DNA of 64,000 bases from positions 140,886-204,885 of the forward strand of contig NZ_CAKJTI010000006.1 of the NCBI RefSeq assembly GCF_917563915.1, read 5' to 3'. This document shows, piece by piece, positions 27,161 to 36,689 of this stretch. The DNA comes from Bacillus rhizoplanae (lineage in GTDB: Bacteria > Bacillota > Bacilli > Bacillales > Bacillaceae_G). The notes under the pieces were generated by a model. The model ran no database searches and had not been told where the DNA came from. It saw only the letters and a list, made by a program, of their open reading frames with translations. The position numbers were made by a program, and so were the translations under genes. Position 1 is the stretch's first letter. Each line of letters begins with the position of its first letter.

Positions 27161-27177
27161 TTATTGATAGATGTGTA

Positions 27178-27245
27178 AGATTAGACATAGTGAATTGGAG
27201 AATGAGGTATTCTAAGGAAAACATCCAATTTACTATGTCTAATCT
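27178..27245. repeat. 22-bp inverted repeat between gtaB and the GT2 gene
   Basis: AGATTAGACATAGTGAATTG(GA) is matched by (TC)CAATTTACTATGTCTAATCT with one G-U pair; the loop is 24 bases. No T-run follows, so it is a poor terminator and may be an RNA processing or stability element. Confidence 0.7.
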
Positions 27246-27300
27246 GTGCTTATAAATTGTTCTTTACTTGGAAAATTTGAAAAAGAAAGGGGTACCTACT

Positions 27301-28305
27301 TTGAAGACCATTACAATTTTAGTACCGGCCTACAATGAAGAAGAAGTGTTAGATCAATTGTATAGTCGGTTGACAGGAGTAATTGAGTCGGTGCCAAATT
27401 ACGACTTTGAGATTTTGTTTGTGAATGATGGAAGTAAAGATAATACATTAAATATTATTAAAGAGTTTCGAGTACACGATAAACGCATTTCTTATGTAGA
27501 TTTATCTCGTAACTTTGGAAAAGAAACAGCAATGATTGCCGGACTGGATCATGCAATGGGAGATGCGGTTATCATTATTGATGCTGATTTACAAGACCCA
27601 CCGGAATTAATCCCAGAAATGATTCAATATTGGGAGCAAGGCTATGACGACATTTATGCCAAAAGACGTTCTCGTGCAGGAGAATCTTGGGCGAAAAAAT
27701 GGACAGCTGGTAAATACTATAGTCTATTAAAGAAAACAACAAGAATTCCAATTCAAGAAAATACAGGAGATTTTCGTTTATTGGATAGACGTTGCGTGGA
27801 AGCATTAAAGAAAATTCGTGAAACACAGCGTTATACAAAAGGAATGTTCAGTTGGATTGGTTACAATAAGAAAGAAATTTTATTCGACCGCGATCCGCGC
27901 GCAGCTGGTGAAACGAAATGGAACTACTTTAAGTTAATGGATTTAGCAATTGAAGGACTTACATCCTTTACTACGTTTCCATTACGTCTTGCATCCTTCA
28001 CAGGGTTTACCGTATCATTCTTTGCATTTTGTTACATGGTGTGGATTATTATTAAAACGATGATTTATGGTGAACCGGTAAGCGGCTATCCATCTATGAT
28101 GACAGCGATTTTATTCATTGGCGGCGTACAGTTAATCGCAATTGGAATTATCGGTGAATATTTAGGTCGTATCTTTAACGAAACGAAAAATCGTCCACTA
28201 TACTTTGTAGATGAGTATAATGATGATAAAGTAACAAATTTGGATGAAAAGCCGACAGCAAAGTTATATCGCGTAGAAGATCATAAAGTAAAATCAAATC
28301 GTTAG
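27301..28305 (+). CDS. GT2 polyprenyl-phosphate glycosyltransferase, GtrB/CsbB-like
   Basis: This 334-aa enzyme has a GT-A domain (LVPAYNEEE; DADLQDPPE at ~residue 94; GDFRLLDRR at ~157) and two C-terminal membrane helices (~residues 230-300). B. subtilis CsbB/YkcC have this layout and charge undecaprenyl phosphate with a sugar. I chose TTG 27301 eight bases after AGAAAGGGG; TTG 27268 upstream lacks a site. GtrA follows after 12 bp and YfhO next, the same partners used for teichoic acid glycosylation. Confidence 0.85.
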   Translation: MKTITILVPAYNEEEVLDQLYSRLTGVIESVPNYDFEILFVNDGSKDNTLNIIKEFRVHDKRISYVDLSRNFGKETAMIAGLDHAMGDAVIIIDADLQDPPELIPEMIQYWEQGYDDIYAKRRSRAGESWAKKWTAGKYYSLLKKTTRIPIQENTGDFRLLDRRCVEALKKIRETQRYTKGMFSWIGYNKKEILFDRDPRAAGETKWNYFKLMDLAIEGLTSFTTFPLRLASFTGFTVSFFAFCYMVWIIIKTMIYGEPVSGYPSMMTAILFIGGVQLIAIGIIGEYLGRIFNETKNRPLYFVDEYNDDKVTNLDEKPTAKLYRVEDHKVKSNR

Positions 28306-28317
28306 GAGATTACAAAC

Positions 28318-28725
28318 GTGAATAACAAAACGAAGGAAATCTTTAACTATTTGGTTTTTGGTGGTTTAACGACGCTGGTCAACATTGTTACGTATTATGT
28401 TTGTGCAACTTTAGCTGGAATGGATTACAAAGTTGCCACGACAATTGCATGGATTGTATCTGTGTTGTTTGCGTATATTACAAATAAAAAATATGTATTT
28501 AGCAGCCAACAAACAAGTGTTGCCCATGCAATGAAAGAATTCTTCTATTTTATGGGCTTTCGCGTATTGTCGTATTTCATTGATCTCTTCTCCATGATTG
28601 CATTAGTTGAGTGGTTAGGTATCAATGATTTAGTATCTAAGATTATAGCGAATGTTATTGTTGTAGTTGTTAATTATTTTGCAAGTAAATATATAATTTT
28701 TAAAAAAAAGGTCGAAATTCAGTAA
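28318..28725 (+). CDS. GtrA family membrane protein (predicted sugar-lipid flippase)
   Basis: This 135-aa protein has four helices and the GtrA pattern: FGGLTTLVNIVTYY near the N-terminus and NYFASKYIIFKKK at the end. The family is thought to flip polyprenyl-phosphate-sugars across the membrane. The start is GTG 28318 behind TAGGAGATT, 12 bp after the GT2 gene. Confidence 0.85.
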   Translation: MNNKTKEIFNYLVFGGLTTLVNIVTYYVCATLAGMDYKVATTIAWIVSVLFAYITNKKYVFSSQQTSVAHAMKEFFYFMGFRVLSYFIDLFSMIALVEWLGINDLVSKIIANVIVVVVNYFASKYIIFKKKVEIQ

Positions 28726-28821
28726 GGCCAAAATGCATGAAAAACAAATAGCTTGGCTCTATGCCGGCTATTGTTTTTTATACATATATACTTCGAACTA
28801 GGAATAACATGGAGGCGTATA

Positions 28822-31518
28822 ATGCAGCAACTGTTGGATTTATTTAAGAAAAAGAAATTTTTGTACGCATTAGCTTTTTTCCTTCCATTTTCTATTTATG
28901 GTGTAATGTTTATACTGCTGGGTATTGCCCCGTTTGGAGACAAATCAATTCTTGTTACTGATTTGCATACACAGTATGTACAGTTTTACACATATTTATA
29001 TGATGTTATGAAAAATGGAAAAAGCATTTTTTATAGCTGGGAAGGTGGAATGGGACTAAACTTCCTTGGCGTATTTGCTTATTATTTAGCAAGCCCGTTT
29101 TCTATTTTAATTCTCTTTTTTGATCGTGCACATATTCCGGAAGCGATTATGCTCATGACATTATTAAAAGTCGGGTTAGCTGGTATGACAATGACGTATT
29201 ATTTAAGTCACATGATGAAGCGTCGTGATATTACAATTGCAGTATTCTCAACTTTTTATGCATTAATGTCATTTGTAACAGTCTATTCTTTCTGTATCAT
29301 GTGGTTAGATGCAATTTATCTACTTCCACTCATTATGCTTGGAATTGAGAGGTTGCTGACGACTAAAAAATACGGATTGTTTATTTTTAGTTTAGCTCTT
29401 ACATTTATTACAAACTTCTATATTTCTTATATGGTTGGAATCTTTACATTTATTTACTTTATCGTGCGCTTTTGTGTCCTTTATGACATTCGCAATGTAA
29501 AGCAATTCTTTCAAAAGTTTGTATGGTTCTGTATTGGGACAGGTTTAGCAGTTGGAATGTCAGCATTCATCACGATCCCAACGTATTTGGACTTAAAGAG
29601 CAATTTTGCGGAACGTGCGAAAATTCCATTTTCTACAACATTTAATTTTGACCCATTTGACTTTTATAGTCGTTTCTTTAATGGAGTTGTAGATACAACG
29701 GTTAATGGAATGCCAAACGTTTATGCTGGTGTATTAACAGTATTGCTTGTACCATTGTTCTTTGTAACAAAGAAAATTTCATTAAAAGAAAAAATTGCGT
29801 ATGGGGCAGTGATGCTGTTTTTAGTTATTTCTTTTGAAATACCGTTTTTAAATATTGCTTGGCATGGTTTTGAGCCGCCAACGAATTTCCCGTATCGTTA
29901 TTCGTTTGTATTTTCATTTTTGCTTGTTTATGTAGCTGCTCGAACATTTATGATATTTGGGGAAGAATTATTACCAGCATTGAAAAAAGTAGTTTTCTTC
30001 AACATATTTATGATCATTTTACTTGGGAAAGTAGCACCTTCTTATATGCAATCCAATAAAATGATGGCAAACATCTTTTTGGTTGTTGTTTATGCGTTGT
30101 TACTATACTTAAAGGTTCGACTAAAAAACAAAAAAGCATTAGTATCTTTTGCCTTGTTAGCTATAGCCTCGCTGGATGTTGCACTGAATACAATGTATTC
30201 GATTAAGCTAATGGGTTATGAGTATGGTTACATTAATCGTCAAGAATATGCATCTCCATATCCGGGATATGAAGAAACGATTCAAAAAGTAGCTGAAAAA
30301 GATCCAGGGTTATATCGCATGGAAACGACAATGGGGAGAACCTGGAATGATGCGATGCGCTTCGGGTATAAAGGGATTACTCATTTCAATTCTGTTGCGA
30401 ATGGGCATTTGAATTTATATATGCAAGATTTAGGTTACGGTTATTTGGACGCATTAATTTTACAAAACGGCAAAGGAATTGTTTCAACTGATGCCCTGTT
30501 TGGTATGAAATATATGATCTCGGATAGTCCATTAAATAAATATGGTTTTGAAAAAATCGACAGTGTCGGTGACTTCTCCATATATGAGAATAAAAATGCC
30601 CTTCCGTTTGGATATATGGTCAATAAAGAAGAGTTTGATACAAAAGGAAAAGATAAGTTAAAGGTTCAAAAATACAATTATACAAACTCATTTGAAGAGC
30701 AAAATAAACTAATTGGCAAGTTAAATGGACAAAGTGTTGACTATTATAAAGCGCTTCAACCGGTTTCTGTTCAATATAACAACTTACAAGTAGTAGAAAC
30801 AGAAAAAACCAAGAAGCAACTTGCTAATCAAAAGCAAAAAATGGCTCTTACAAACCAAAAACCAATTGAGTTGGCAAAACTGCAAGATGATAAGCCAGCA
30901 AGCATTAAATATGTGTTTGATGTTAAAGGCAAACAACAGTTATATACAAAATTGCGTGTGGACCCAACTGGTGTAACAAAGGTTTACGTAAATGGAAAAA
31001 CATTAGGTAAAACAATTGGTGAGGGACCGGATAGCGACTTATCTAATTATCCAGAGTATTATTGGAACAATGGTATTCTTGACTTAGGCGCTTTTGAAAA
31101 TGAAAAAGTGGAAGTGGAAGTACAGGTAAAACCTCATTCTATTGAATTGGATCAACAATTGTTCTATGGACTTGATATGGATACGTTTGAAAAACGTGTA
31201 GATGAATTAAGACAGCAGTCATTGAACGTAACAAACTACACAGGTCGCAGTGTTGAAGGAAAAGTTGATGTAAAAGAAGATAATTTCCTTTTCTTATCTA
31301 TTCCATATGATAAAGGCTGGAAAGCAACTGTTGATGGGAAAGATGCAAAAGTACTGAAATTAAATGATGCATTTCTTGGAGTAGAACTACCAAAAGGTAC
31401 ACATACAATTGAATTGAAGTATACATCCCCAGGATTTACAGTAGGGGTTATTGTTTCTGTTATCAGCTTACTAGCAACGGTTTCTCTTTGCTTTATCGTG
31501 CTGAAGAAGAGGAAGTAA
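28822..31518 (+). CDS. YfhO family polytopic glycosyltransferase, copy 1
   Basis: This 898-aa membrane protein has about 13 helices in the first ~480 residues, an extracytoplasmic domain, and a last helix at the C-terminus. The early loop LVTDLHTQYVQFY carries an acidic site as in GT-C enzymes. B. subtilis YfhO, with CsbB, adds N-acetylglucosamine to lipoteichoic acid; the same type of role is likely here. I chose ATG 28822 behind GGAGG; a GTG at 28753 lacks a site. A paralogue follows at 31647 after a terminator. Confidence 0.85.
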   Translation: MQQLLDLFKKKKFLYALAFFLPFSIYGVMFILLGIAPFGDKSILVTDLHTQYVQFYTYLYDVMKNGKSIFYSWEGGMGLNFLGVFAYYLASPFSILILFFDRAHIPEAIMLMTLLKVGLAGMTMTYYLSHMMKRRDITIAVFSTFYALMSFVTVYSFCIMWLDAIYLLPLIMLGIERLLTTKKYGLFIFSLALTFITNFYISYMVGIFTFIYFIVRFCVLYDIRNVKQFFQKFVWFCIGTGLAVGMSAFITIPTYLDLKSNFAERAKIPFSTTFNFDPFDFYSRFFNGVVDTTVNGMPNVYAGVLTVLLVPLFFVTKKISLKEKIAYGAVMLFLVISFEIPFLNIAWHGFEPPTNFPYRYSFVFSFLLVYVAARTFMIFGEELLPALKKVVFFNIFMIILLGKVAPSYMQSNKMMANIFLVVVYALLLYLKVRLKNKKALVSFALLAIASLDVALNTMYSIKLMGYEYGYINRQEYASPYPGYEETIQKVAEKDPGLYRMETTMGRTWNDAMRFGYKGITHFNSVANGHLNLYMQDLGYGYLDALILQNGKGIVSTDALFGMKYMISDSPLNKYGFEKIDSVGDFSIYENKNALPFGYMVNKEEFDTKGKDKLKVQKYNYTNSFEEQNKLIGKLNGQSVDYYKALQPVSVQYNNLQVVETEKTKKQLANQKQKMALTNQKPIELAKLQDDKPASIKYVFDVKGKQQLYTKLRVDPTGVTKVYVNGKTLGKTIGEGPDSDLSNYPEYYWNNGILDLGAFENEKVEVEVQVKPHSIELDQQLFYGLDMDTFEKRVDELRQQSLNVTNYTGRSVEGKVDVKEDNFLFLSIPYDKGWKATVDGKDAKVLKLNDAFLGVELPKGTHTIELKYTSPGFTVGVIVSVISLLATVSLCFIVLKKRK

Positions 31519-31525
31519 AATGAAA

Positions 31526-31577
31526 GAGGATCCTCTCTAAGTAGGGCTAACAGAGCCTACTTAGAGAGGATTTTTAT
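31526..31577 (+). terminator. Terminator between the two yfhO genes
   Basis: ATCCTCTCTAAGTAGG and CCTACTTAGAGAGGAT pair perfectly and are followed by TTTTTAT. Confidence 0.9.
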
Positions 31578-31646
31578 ATATTCGCTTACGTCAAGAATCA
31601 GAAGGTATGCAAGAGGAAAATAAAAATAAAACAGGAGCGTAAAATA

Positions 31647-34199
31647 ATGAAACAATTAAAAGGTCTGTACGGCGTTCTGTTCTTTTTCGTTCCATTCTGT
31701 ATATTACTTATATGCTATGCTTTGTTCGGTGTGTATCCGTTTGGAAAGTATTCGATATTAATTAGTGATTTAAACACACAATATGTTCAATTTTATTCTT
31801 ATTTACATAGCGTATTTACAGAAGGGAAGAGTTTACAATATACATTTGAATTAGGCGGGGGACTTAACTTTCTTGGGACATTCGCCTACTATTTAGCAAG
31901 TCCGTTTTCTTTACTTCTTTACTTCTTTAATAAAGAAAGCATTCCAGAATTTATTTTTCTTATTACACTTCTAAAAGTAGGATTTGCAGGATTAACATGT
32001 GGTTGGTTTTTACGTTATGTGATAGGGAAAGAGCATAAAGGGTTGTTACTGTTTTCAACTGCTTATGCATTGTCAGGTTATGTTATGGCCTATTCGTTTC
32101 ATGTCATGTGGCTAGATGGTGTCGTGTTCCTGCCTGTTGTTTTAATTGGAGTTGAAAAGCTTTTACGAGACAGAAAGGTTATTTTCTTTACGGTTGCATT
32201 AGCGATTATGTTTATCGCTAATTTCTATATTTCATTTATGTTCGGGATTTTTACATTCCTTTATTTTGTTATTCGACTCTTTTCACAATATAAGTTTCGA
32301 GATATAAAAACATGGGGAAAATATTTTCTGTTGTTCTGCATTGGAACGGGACTAGCTGTTGGAATAGGAGCTATAATTATTCTTCCAACTTTGGGAGCGT
32401 TAAAGAGTAACCCATATAGTATCAGTTCAATGGACTTCAAATTAGAATGGAATCTTAATTTACTTGATTTTTATTGGAAGCTATTATCGGGAGGATATGA
32501 TTCAAGTTTATTTGGTGCTCCTAACGTATATGCATCCACATTAGTATTGGTATTATTACCTTTATACTTTGTGAATAAAGAAATTAACAAGAGGGAAAAA
32601 TTCTTATCTATATTTGTATTTTTGTTCTTAATTTGCAGTTTTGCAATTCCGTTTTTAAATTTAGCTTGGCATGGGAATAAGCCGCCAAATGCGTATCCAC
32701 ATCGTTTTGCCTTTGTATTTGTTATGTTGACAATTTTTATGGCAGCCAGAGTATTTCAACATATGAATCGAAAGTATGTTGTACCATTATGGATTAGTTA
32801 TATCGTACATCTGATTCTATTATATTCATTGTCAGTGAAAGGATATAAAGCGGTTCATAATGATATACTGCTTACAAACGCTCTTTTTATTACGGTTGTG
32901 GTTATAGTATTGCATATTCGTATGGTGAAACCATCATTATCAAAATTAACAACAGGATTATTGCTCATTTGTTTAATAGCTGATGTTAGTTTCAATACAA
33001 ATAACTATATTCATGGCCTTCATAAAGAAATGACTTATGCAAAGCGGAAAGAATACGAACTGAATAAAACTGCTAAACAAGCTATTCAGTATGTAAATGA
33101 AATCAATACAGAGCGGTATCGTGTAAATTCTCAATACTTTCGAACGCTAAATGATTCATTACAATATGATTATCCATCTTTTCAAACATTTAATTCGATG
33201 GCAAATGGATCATTTCATCGCTTCTTAAAGCAGACAGGGTACTCAACGTCTCCGGACTTTTTAGTAGCAAATAATCATGGTAATACATTAGTATTTGACG
33301 CCATTTTTAAAAATGGATATAGAATTGAAGATGGTAGTATACCGAAATACGGATACGAGAAAATAAAACAATTTGGTTTTGCTAATGTGTTTAAGAACAA
33401 TAATATTGTTCCATTTGGTTATCCAGTTGAAAGTTTACCTTCTAAAAATGAAGAGAATCCTTTTGTTTTTCAAGAAAAGCTGATTGGTGCCCAAGAAGGA
33501 ACGCTATTTAAAAAGCTAGCAGATCCAAAAATTTCGCTAAAAAATATGGCTGCTGTTCCAGGAGAAGAAGGAATATATGAAAGAGTTAATAAGGCAGAGC
33601 CGGGATATATTACGCTTCAAGTAAGTATACCAAAAGAGGTTCAATTATATGGATTAGCTGATGGAATTGAAAAGTGGAAAGAAATCGTAGTGAATGACCA
33701 GTATACGTGTTACTTACCGCCTGATCCAGAAAAATCTATAATTGATTTTGGATACTTCCCAACAAAAGGGACTACAACAATGAAGATAAAGATTGAGGAC
33801 GAGGATGTCTTCTCATTAAAAGGGATTCAGTTTTATGGATTAGACATAGACAAATTTAATGAGACAGTAAAAGAATTACAAAAGAACACAATGAAAGTTA
33901 CTGAAAACAAAGGAACAACAATAAAAGGAAATATAGCATTAAAGAATGAATCTACATTTGTATTTCCGATTCCTTATGATATTGGCTGGTCCGTTACAAT
34001 TGATGGGAAAGAGCAGTCTACAGAAAAAATTGTGAATGGTTTATTAGGAGTCAAGGCGAATGCTGGTGACCATGAAGTTGTACTTACTTACCATTCTCCA
34101 GGTTTAAAACTGGGTATCATTATTTCTGTTGTGAGCATCATCCTTACTGTATTATTTGCTATTGTACAGACAAGGATGTTACGGAAAAACGTAGAATAA
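31647..34199 (+). CDS. YfhO family polytopic glycosyltransferase, copy 2
   Basis: This 850-aa protein is a paralogue of the preceding gene with the same order: N-terminal helices, the loop LISDLNTQYVQFYSY (residues ~36-50), HVMWLDG, an extracytoplasmic C-terminal domain and a final helix. The C-terminal segments PYDIGWSVTIDGK and PYDKGWKATVDGK of the two are clearly related, but overall they have diverged well. ATG 31647 follows AGGAGCG. A separate terminator before it suggests its own expression or partial read-through. It may use a different acceptor or sugar. Confidence 0.85.
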   Translation: MKQLKGLYGVLFFFVPFCILLICYALFGVYPFGKYSILISDLNTQYVQFYSYLHSVFTEGKSLQYTFELGGGLNFLGTFAYYLASPFSLLLYFFNKESIPEFIFLITLLKVGFAGLTCGWFLRYVIGKEHKGLLLFSTAYALSGYVMAYSFHVMWLDGVVFLPVVLIGVEKLLRDRKVIFFTVALAIMFIANFYISFMFGIFTFLYFVIRLFSQYKFRDIKTWGKYFLLFCIGTGLAVGIGAIIILPTLGALKSNPYSISSMDFKLEWNLNLLDFYWKLLSGGYDSSLFGAPNVYASTLVLVLLPLYFVNKEINKREKFLSIFVFLFLICSFAIPFLNLAWHGNKPPNAYPHRFAFVFVMLTIFMAARVFQHMNRKYVVPLWISYIVHLILLYSLSVKGYKAVHNDILLTNALFITVVVIVLHIRMVKPSLSKLTTGLLLICLIADVSFNTNNYIHGLHKEMTYAKRKEYELNKTAKQAIQYVNEINTERYRVNSQYFRTLNDSLQYDYPSFQTFNSMANGSFHRFLKQTGYSTSPDFLVANNHGNTLVFDAIFKNGYRIEDGSIPKYGYEKIKQFGFANVFKNNNIVPFGYPVESLPSKNEENPFVFQEKLIGAQEGTLFKKLADPKISLKNMAAVPGEEGIYERVNKAEPGYITLQVSIPKEVQLYGLADGIEKWKEIVVNDQYTCYLPPDPEKSIIDFGYFPTKGTTTMKIKIEDEDVFSLKGIQFYGLDIDKFNETVKELQKNTMKVTENKGTTIKGNIALKNESTFVFPIPYDIGWSVTIDGKEQSTEKIVNGLLGVKANAGDHEVVLTYHSPGLKLGIIISVVSIILTVLFAIVQTRMLRKNVE

Positions 34200-34216
34200 G
34201 AAATGAAAAATAAAGA

Positions 34217-34250
34217 AAAAAGCTACTGAATTCTTCAGTAGCTTTTTTTT
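34217..34250. terminator. Bidirectional terminator between yfhO and the ligase operon
   Basis: AAAGCTACTGAA and TTCAGTAGCTTT pair around TTC, with T- and A-runs at either side. Confidence 0.9.
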
Positions 34251-35611
34251 GTACGGTGCTGTATATACCCAGTTGTTAAAAAGAAGTACAGCATAAATGA
34301 AGCATTTTCTAATATGTTATAAAATGCGCCGCCAATAATCGCTCCAACTATTAAATATAAAACAAGAGGAGCAAACGGTGATTCTTTCCTGTATTTCCAA
34401 AGAAGAGAAAGGAATCCAAAGGCGAATCCCGCACATAAGAGTACGCCTATTATACCTGTTTCAGCGAGTATTTGAATGTATTGATTATCGGAATAGAAGT
34501 CCCATGTAATCTTATAGTGTTTATAAATAGGCGATGAGAAAGTTTGCGTAGCAGCATCACCAAATGTTCCAAATCCATAGCCGGTAATTGGTTTATCTTG
34601 AAAGATTTCAACTGCTTTTTTTACATAGTAAATGCGCCCATCTTGTTTACTAAGTTCAACTGTGTCTTCTGAGAGTGCTTCTGTAAAGCGTTTTACACCC
34701 ATTCTCTCTCCCTCTAAATAGTTCGTCATTTTGGAGATGCATGAAGCGCATAGGAATGACACAAGAGCGATTACTAGCAGTGATTTCCAATTTGAAAATT
34801 TCCGGTTGATGCATAAATAGACAACTAAAAAGACAGTAATTGTTAGAAATGCACCACGTGAATATGTGAGCCATAATGTTGTGGCAATGAGTGTGAGCCC
34901 TATATATGTGACATATTTCATTTTCCCTGATACGTTTCGAAGAACGTATAGTGAAATAAGAAAAGCTAATATCAAATATAGTGCCAATTCATTTGGGCCG
35001 CCCGCCATTCCGTATATCCGAATTTTGTTTGTTGGAGCAAGCAAAAGATGTTTCCAAGCTTCTGGCAAAAACATGGTTCGCAATGATAGTTTCTCAATCA
35101 GCCCCTGTATAGACATAATGACAGAAGCAATGAAGGTGATTTGCGCAAAAAATAATATATCCTCATCGTGAATGGTGATACGAGAAGCGATATAGTATAC
35201 AAAATAAAATAGAAGCAGTGTGTGTAATTGCATAGCAATTGCGACGAGTGAAACACCATGCGATAGACCGATTGCAGCACCAAACAAGCAGAAAAGAAAA
35301 TATAATATTTCAAAGTATCGGAATGAAAAAAGCTGTGAAATATTATGTCGGTATTGCCATAATAGACGCAATAAGAGAGAAATGATGATGAATAGACCGA
35401 TAAACTTTAGCCCAGGATTATAAGCAACGAGAAAGGGGCGCATCGGAATAAACATTAGTAAATAAGCAATACCGAGCTTTTCATCTCGAAAAGCAGCACA
35501 TGCTAGTGCGACAGAAATGAAAAGTCCGGTATAAGTTGATGGAAACAGTAATCCCAATATAACGAAGAAGATACTTGCCCATATATAGTAGAATCGAGTT
35601 GAATGTGTCAT
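34235..35611 (-). CDS. O-antigen ligase/polymerase-like membrane protein (Wzy/WaaL type)
   Basis: This 458-aa protein has about 12 helices and the O-antigen-ligase domain. SRGAFLT near residue 250 and the long extracytoplasmic loop with PITGYGFGTFGDA near residue 340 are the usual pattern. It would join or polymerise lipid-linked glycans outside the membrane. ATG 35611 follows AAAGGAGGATAT. It is the last of three minus-strand genes with a GT4 and a MurJ-like flippase, spaced 10 bp from the GT4. Confidence 0.8.
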   Translation of the reverse strand: MTHSTRFYYIWASIFFVILGLLFPSTYTGLFISVALACAAFRDEKLGIAYLLMFIPMRPFLVAYNPGLKFIGLFIIISLLLRLLWQYRHNISQLFSFRYFEILYFLFCLFGAAIGLSHGVSLVAIAMQLHTLLLFYFVYYIASRITIHDEDILFFAQITFIASVIMSIQGLIEKLSLRTMFLPEAWKHLLLAPTNKIRIYGMAGGPNELALYLILAFLISLYVLRNVSGKMKYVTYIGLTLIATTLWLTYSRGAFLTITVFLVVYLCINRKFSNWKSLLVIALVSFLCASCISKMTNYLEGERMGVKRFTEALSEDTVELSKQDGRIYYVKKAVEIFQDKPITGYGFGTFGDAATQTFSSPIYKHYKITWDFYSDNQYIQILAETGIIGVLLCAGFAFGFLSLLWKYRKESPFAPLVLYLIVGAIIGGAFYNILENASFMLYFFLTTGYIQHRTKKSY

Positions 35612-35621
35612 ATATCCTCCT

Positions 35622-36689
35622 TTAACATGATGATGGTGTGCGATAAATTGCTGTAACTTCTTTCAACATTTTTGAAAAAGTGAAGTTTTGTAAATAATGC
35701 TCGCGTCCGCATTCTGCTAAGGAATGATATAATTTTTCATCTTGTAATAATTGCGCTAAAGATGCAGCCAATGTTTCTTCCGATCCATACGGTATTAATA
35801 GACCTGAATGATTATGAACAATTACTTCTGGCAAGCCGCCGACATTTGTTGCAATAACAGGTTTTTTCATAGCAATTGCTTCAATAGCGACATAGGATAA
35901 TCCTTCATTTTCTGATGGGATCACAATAATGTCATGTTTTGTATATTCTTTTATAATATCGTCTTGAAAGCCTACTAATGATACATGTTCACATAGAGAT
36001 AGCTCTTGAATCATCTCTGTTAACTCTTCTTTTAATGGTCCTTCACCGATAATATCACAATGCCATTGTAAAGATGGATGTAGTACTTTTAGCTCTTTCA
36101 AGCCTTTTAATAAGAATAGTTGTCCTTTTTCTTTGCTAAGCCTTCCGATAACAGCTATTTTTTTTGGGTGATGCTGAGAAAGAGAGGTATCTATATACGG
36201 ATCTGCAACGCCGTTATAAATGACCTTTATCTTTTTTTCTGGTACGCCCTTTTGACATAGCTGCTCCTTCATAAATTGAGAGATGCAAATGATAGCATCA
36301 TTATAGCGTGTAAAAAAGGAATTGCTCCACTTTAAGTGAAATGACATCGGCACATTTACGTGGTATGTCCAAACAACCCGAACAGGAGCACCTAATAATT
36401 TGGCTAGAATAGCGATATAATTTTCACGTAAAAACTGTGCATGAACGATATCGATTTTTTCTTTTTTTATAATTTTCTTTAGCTGCATAGCAGCTTGTAT
36501 ATCAAAAGGATGACGCATTTTGATTTGATACATCGGTACGTTTAGTTGTTCAAACTTTTTTAAGAAAGGACCAGGGATAGAGTATACAAGGATACAGTGT
36601 TCTGGACCAACGGATTCCATTAAATCTAGAACGTATTTTTCGGATCCGCCATCCCCGATATAATTTAAAAGGTACATAATTTTATTCAT
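35622..36689 (-). CDS. Glycosyltransferase family 4
   Basis: This 355-aa GT-B enzyme has a glycine-rich N-terminus (LLNYIGDGGSEKYV), GRLSKEKGQ near residue 184 and the ExxxxxxxE donor-binding motif in ENEGLSYVAIEAIAMKKPV near residue 258. It adds a sugar from a nucleotide-sugar to a lipid-linked acceptor on the cytoplasmic side. It overlaps the MurJ-like gene by 8 bp and precedes the ligase gene by 10 bp, so the three are translationally close. Confidence 0.85.
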   Translation of the reverse strand: MNKIMYLLNYIGDGGSEKYVLDLMESVGPEHCILVYSIPGPFLKKFEQLNVPMYQIKMRHPFDIQAAMQLKKIIKKEKIDIVHAQFLRENYIAILAKLLGAPVRVVWTYHVNVPMSFHLKWSNSFFTRYNDAIICISQFMKEQLCQKGVPEKKIKVIYNGVADPYIDTSLSQHHPKKIAVIGRLSKEKGQLFLLKGLKELKVLHPSLQWHCDIIGEGPLKEELTEMIQELSLCEHVSLVGFQDDIIKEYTKHDIIVIPSENEGLSYVAIEAIAMKKPVIATNVGGLPEVIVHNHSGLLIPYGSEETLAASLAQLLQDEKLYHSLAECGREHYLQNFTFSKMLKEVTAIYRTPSSC

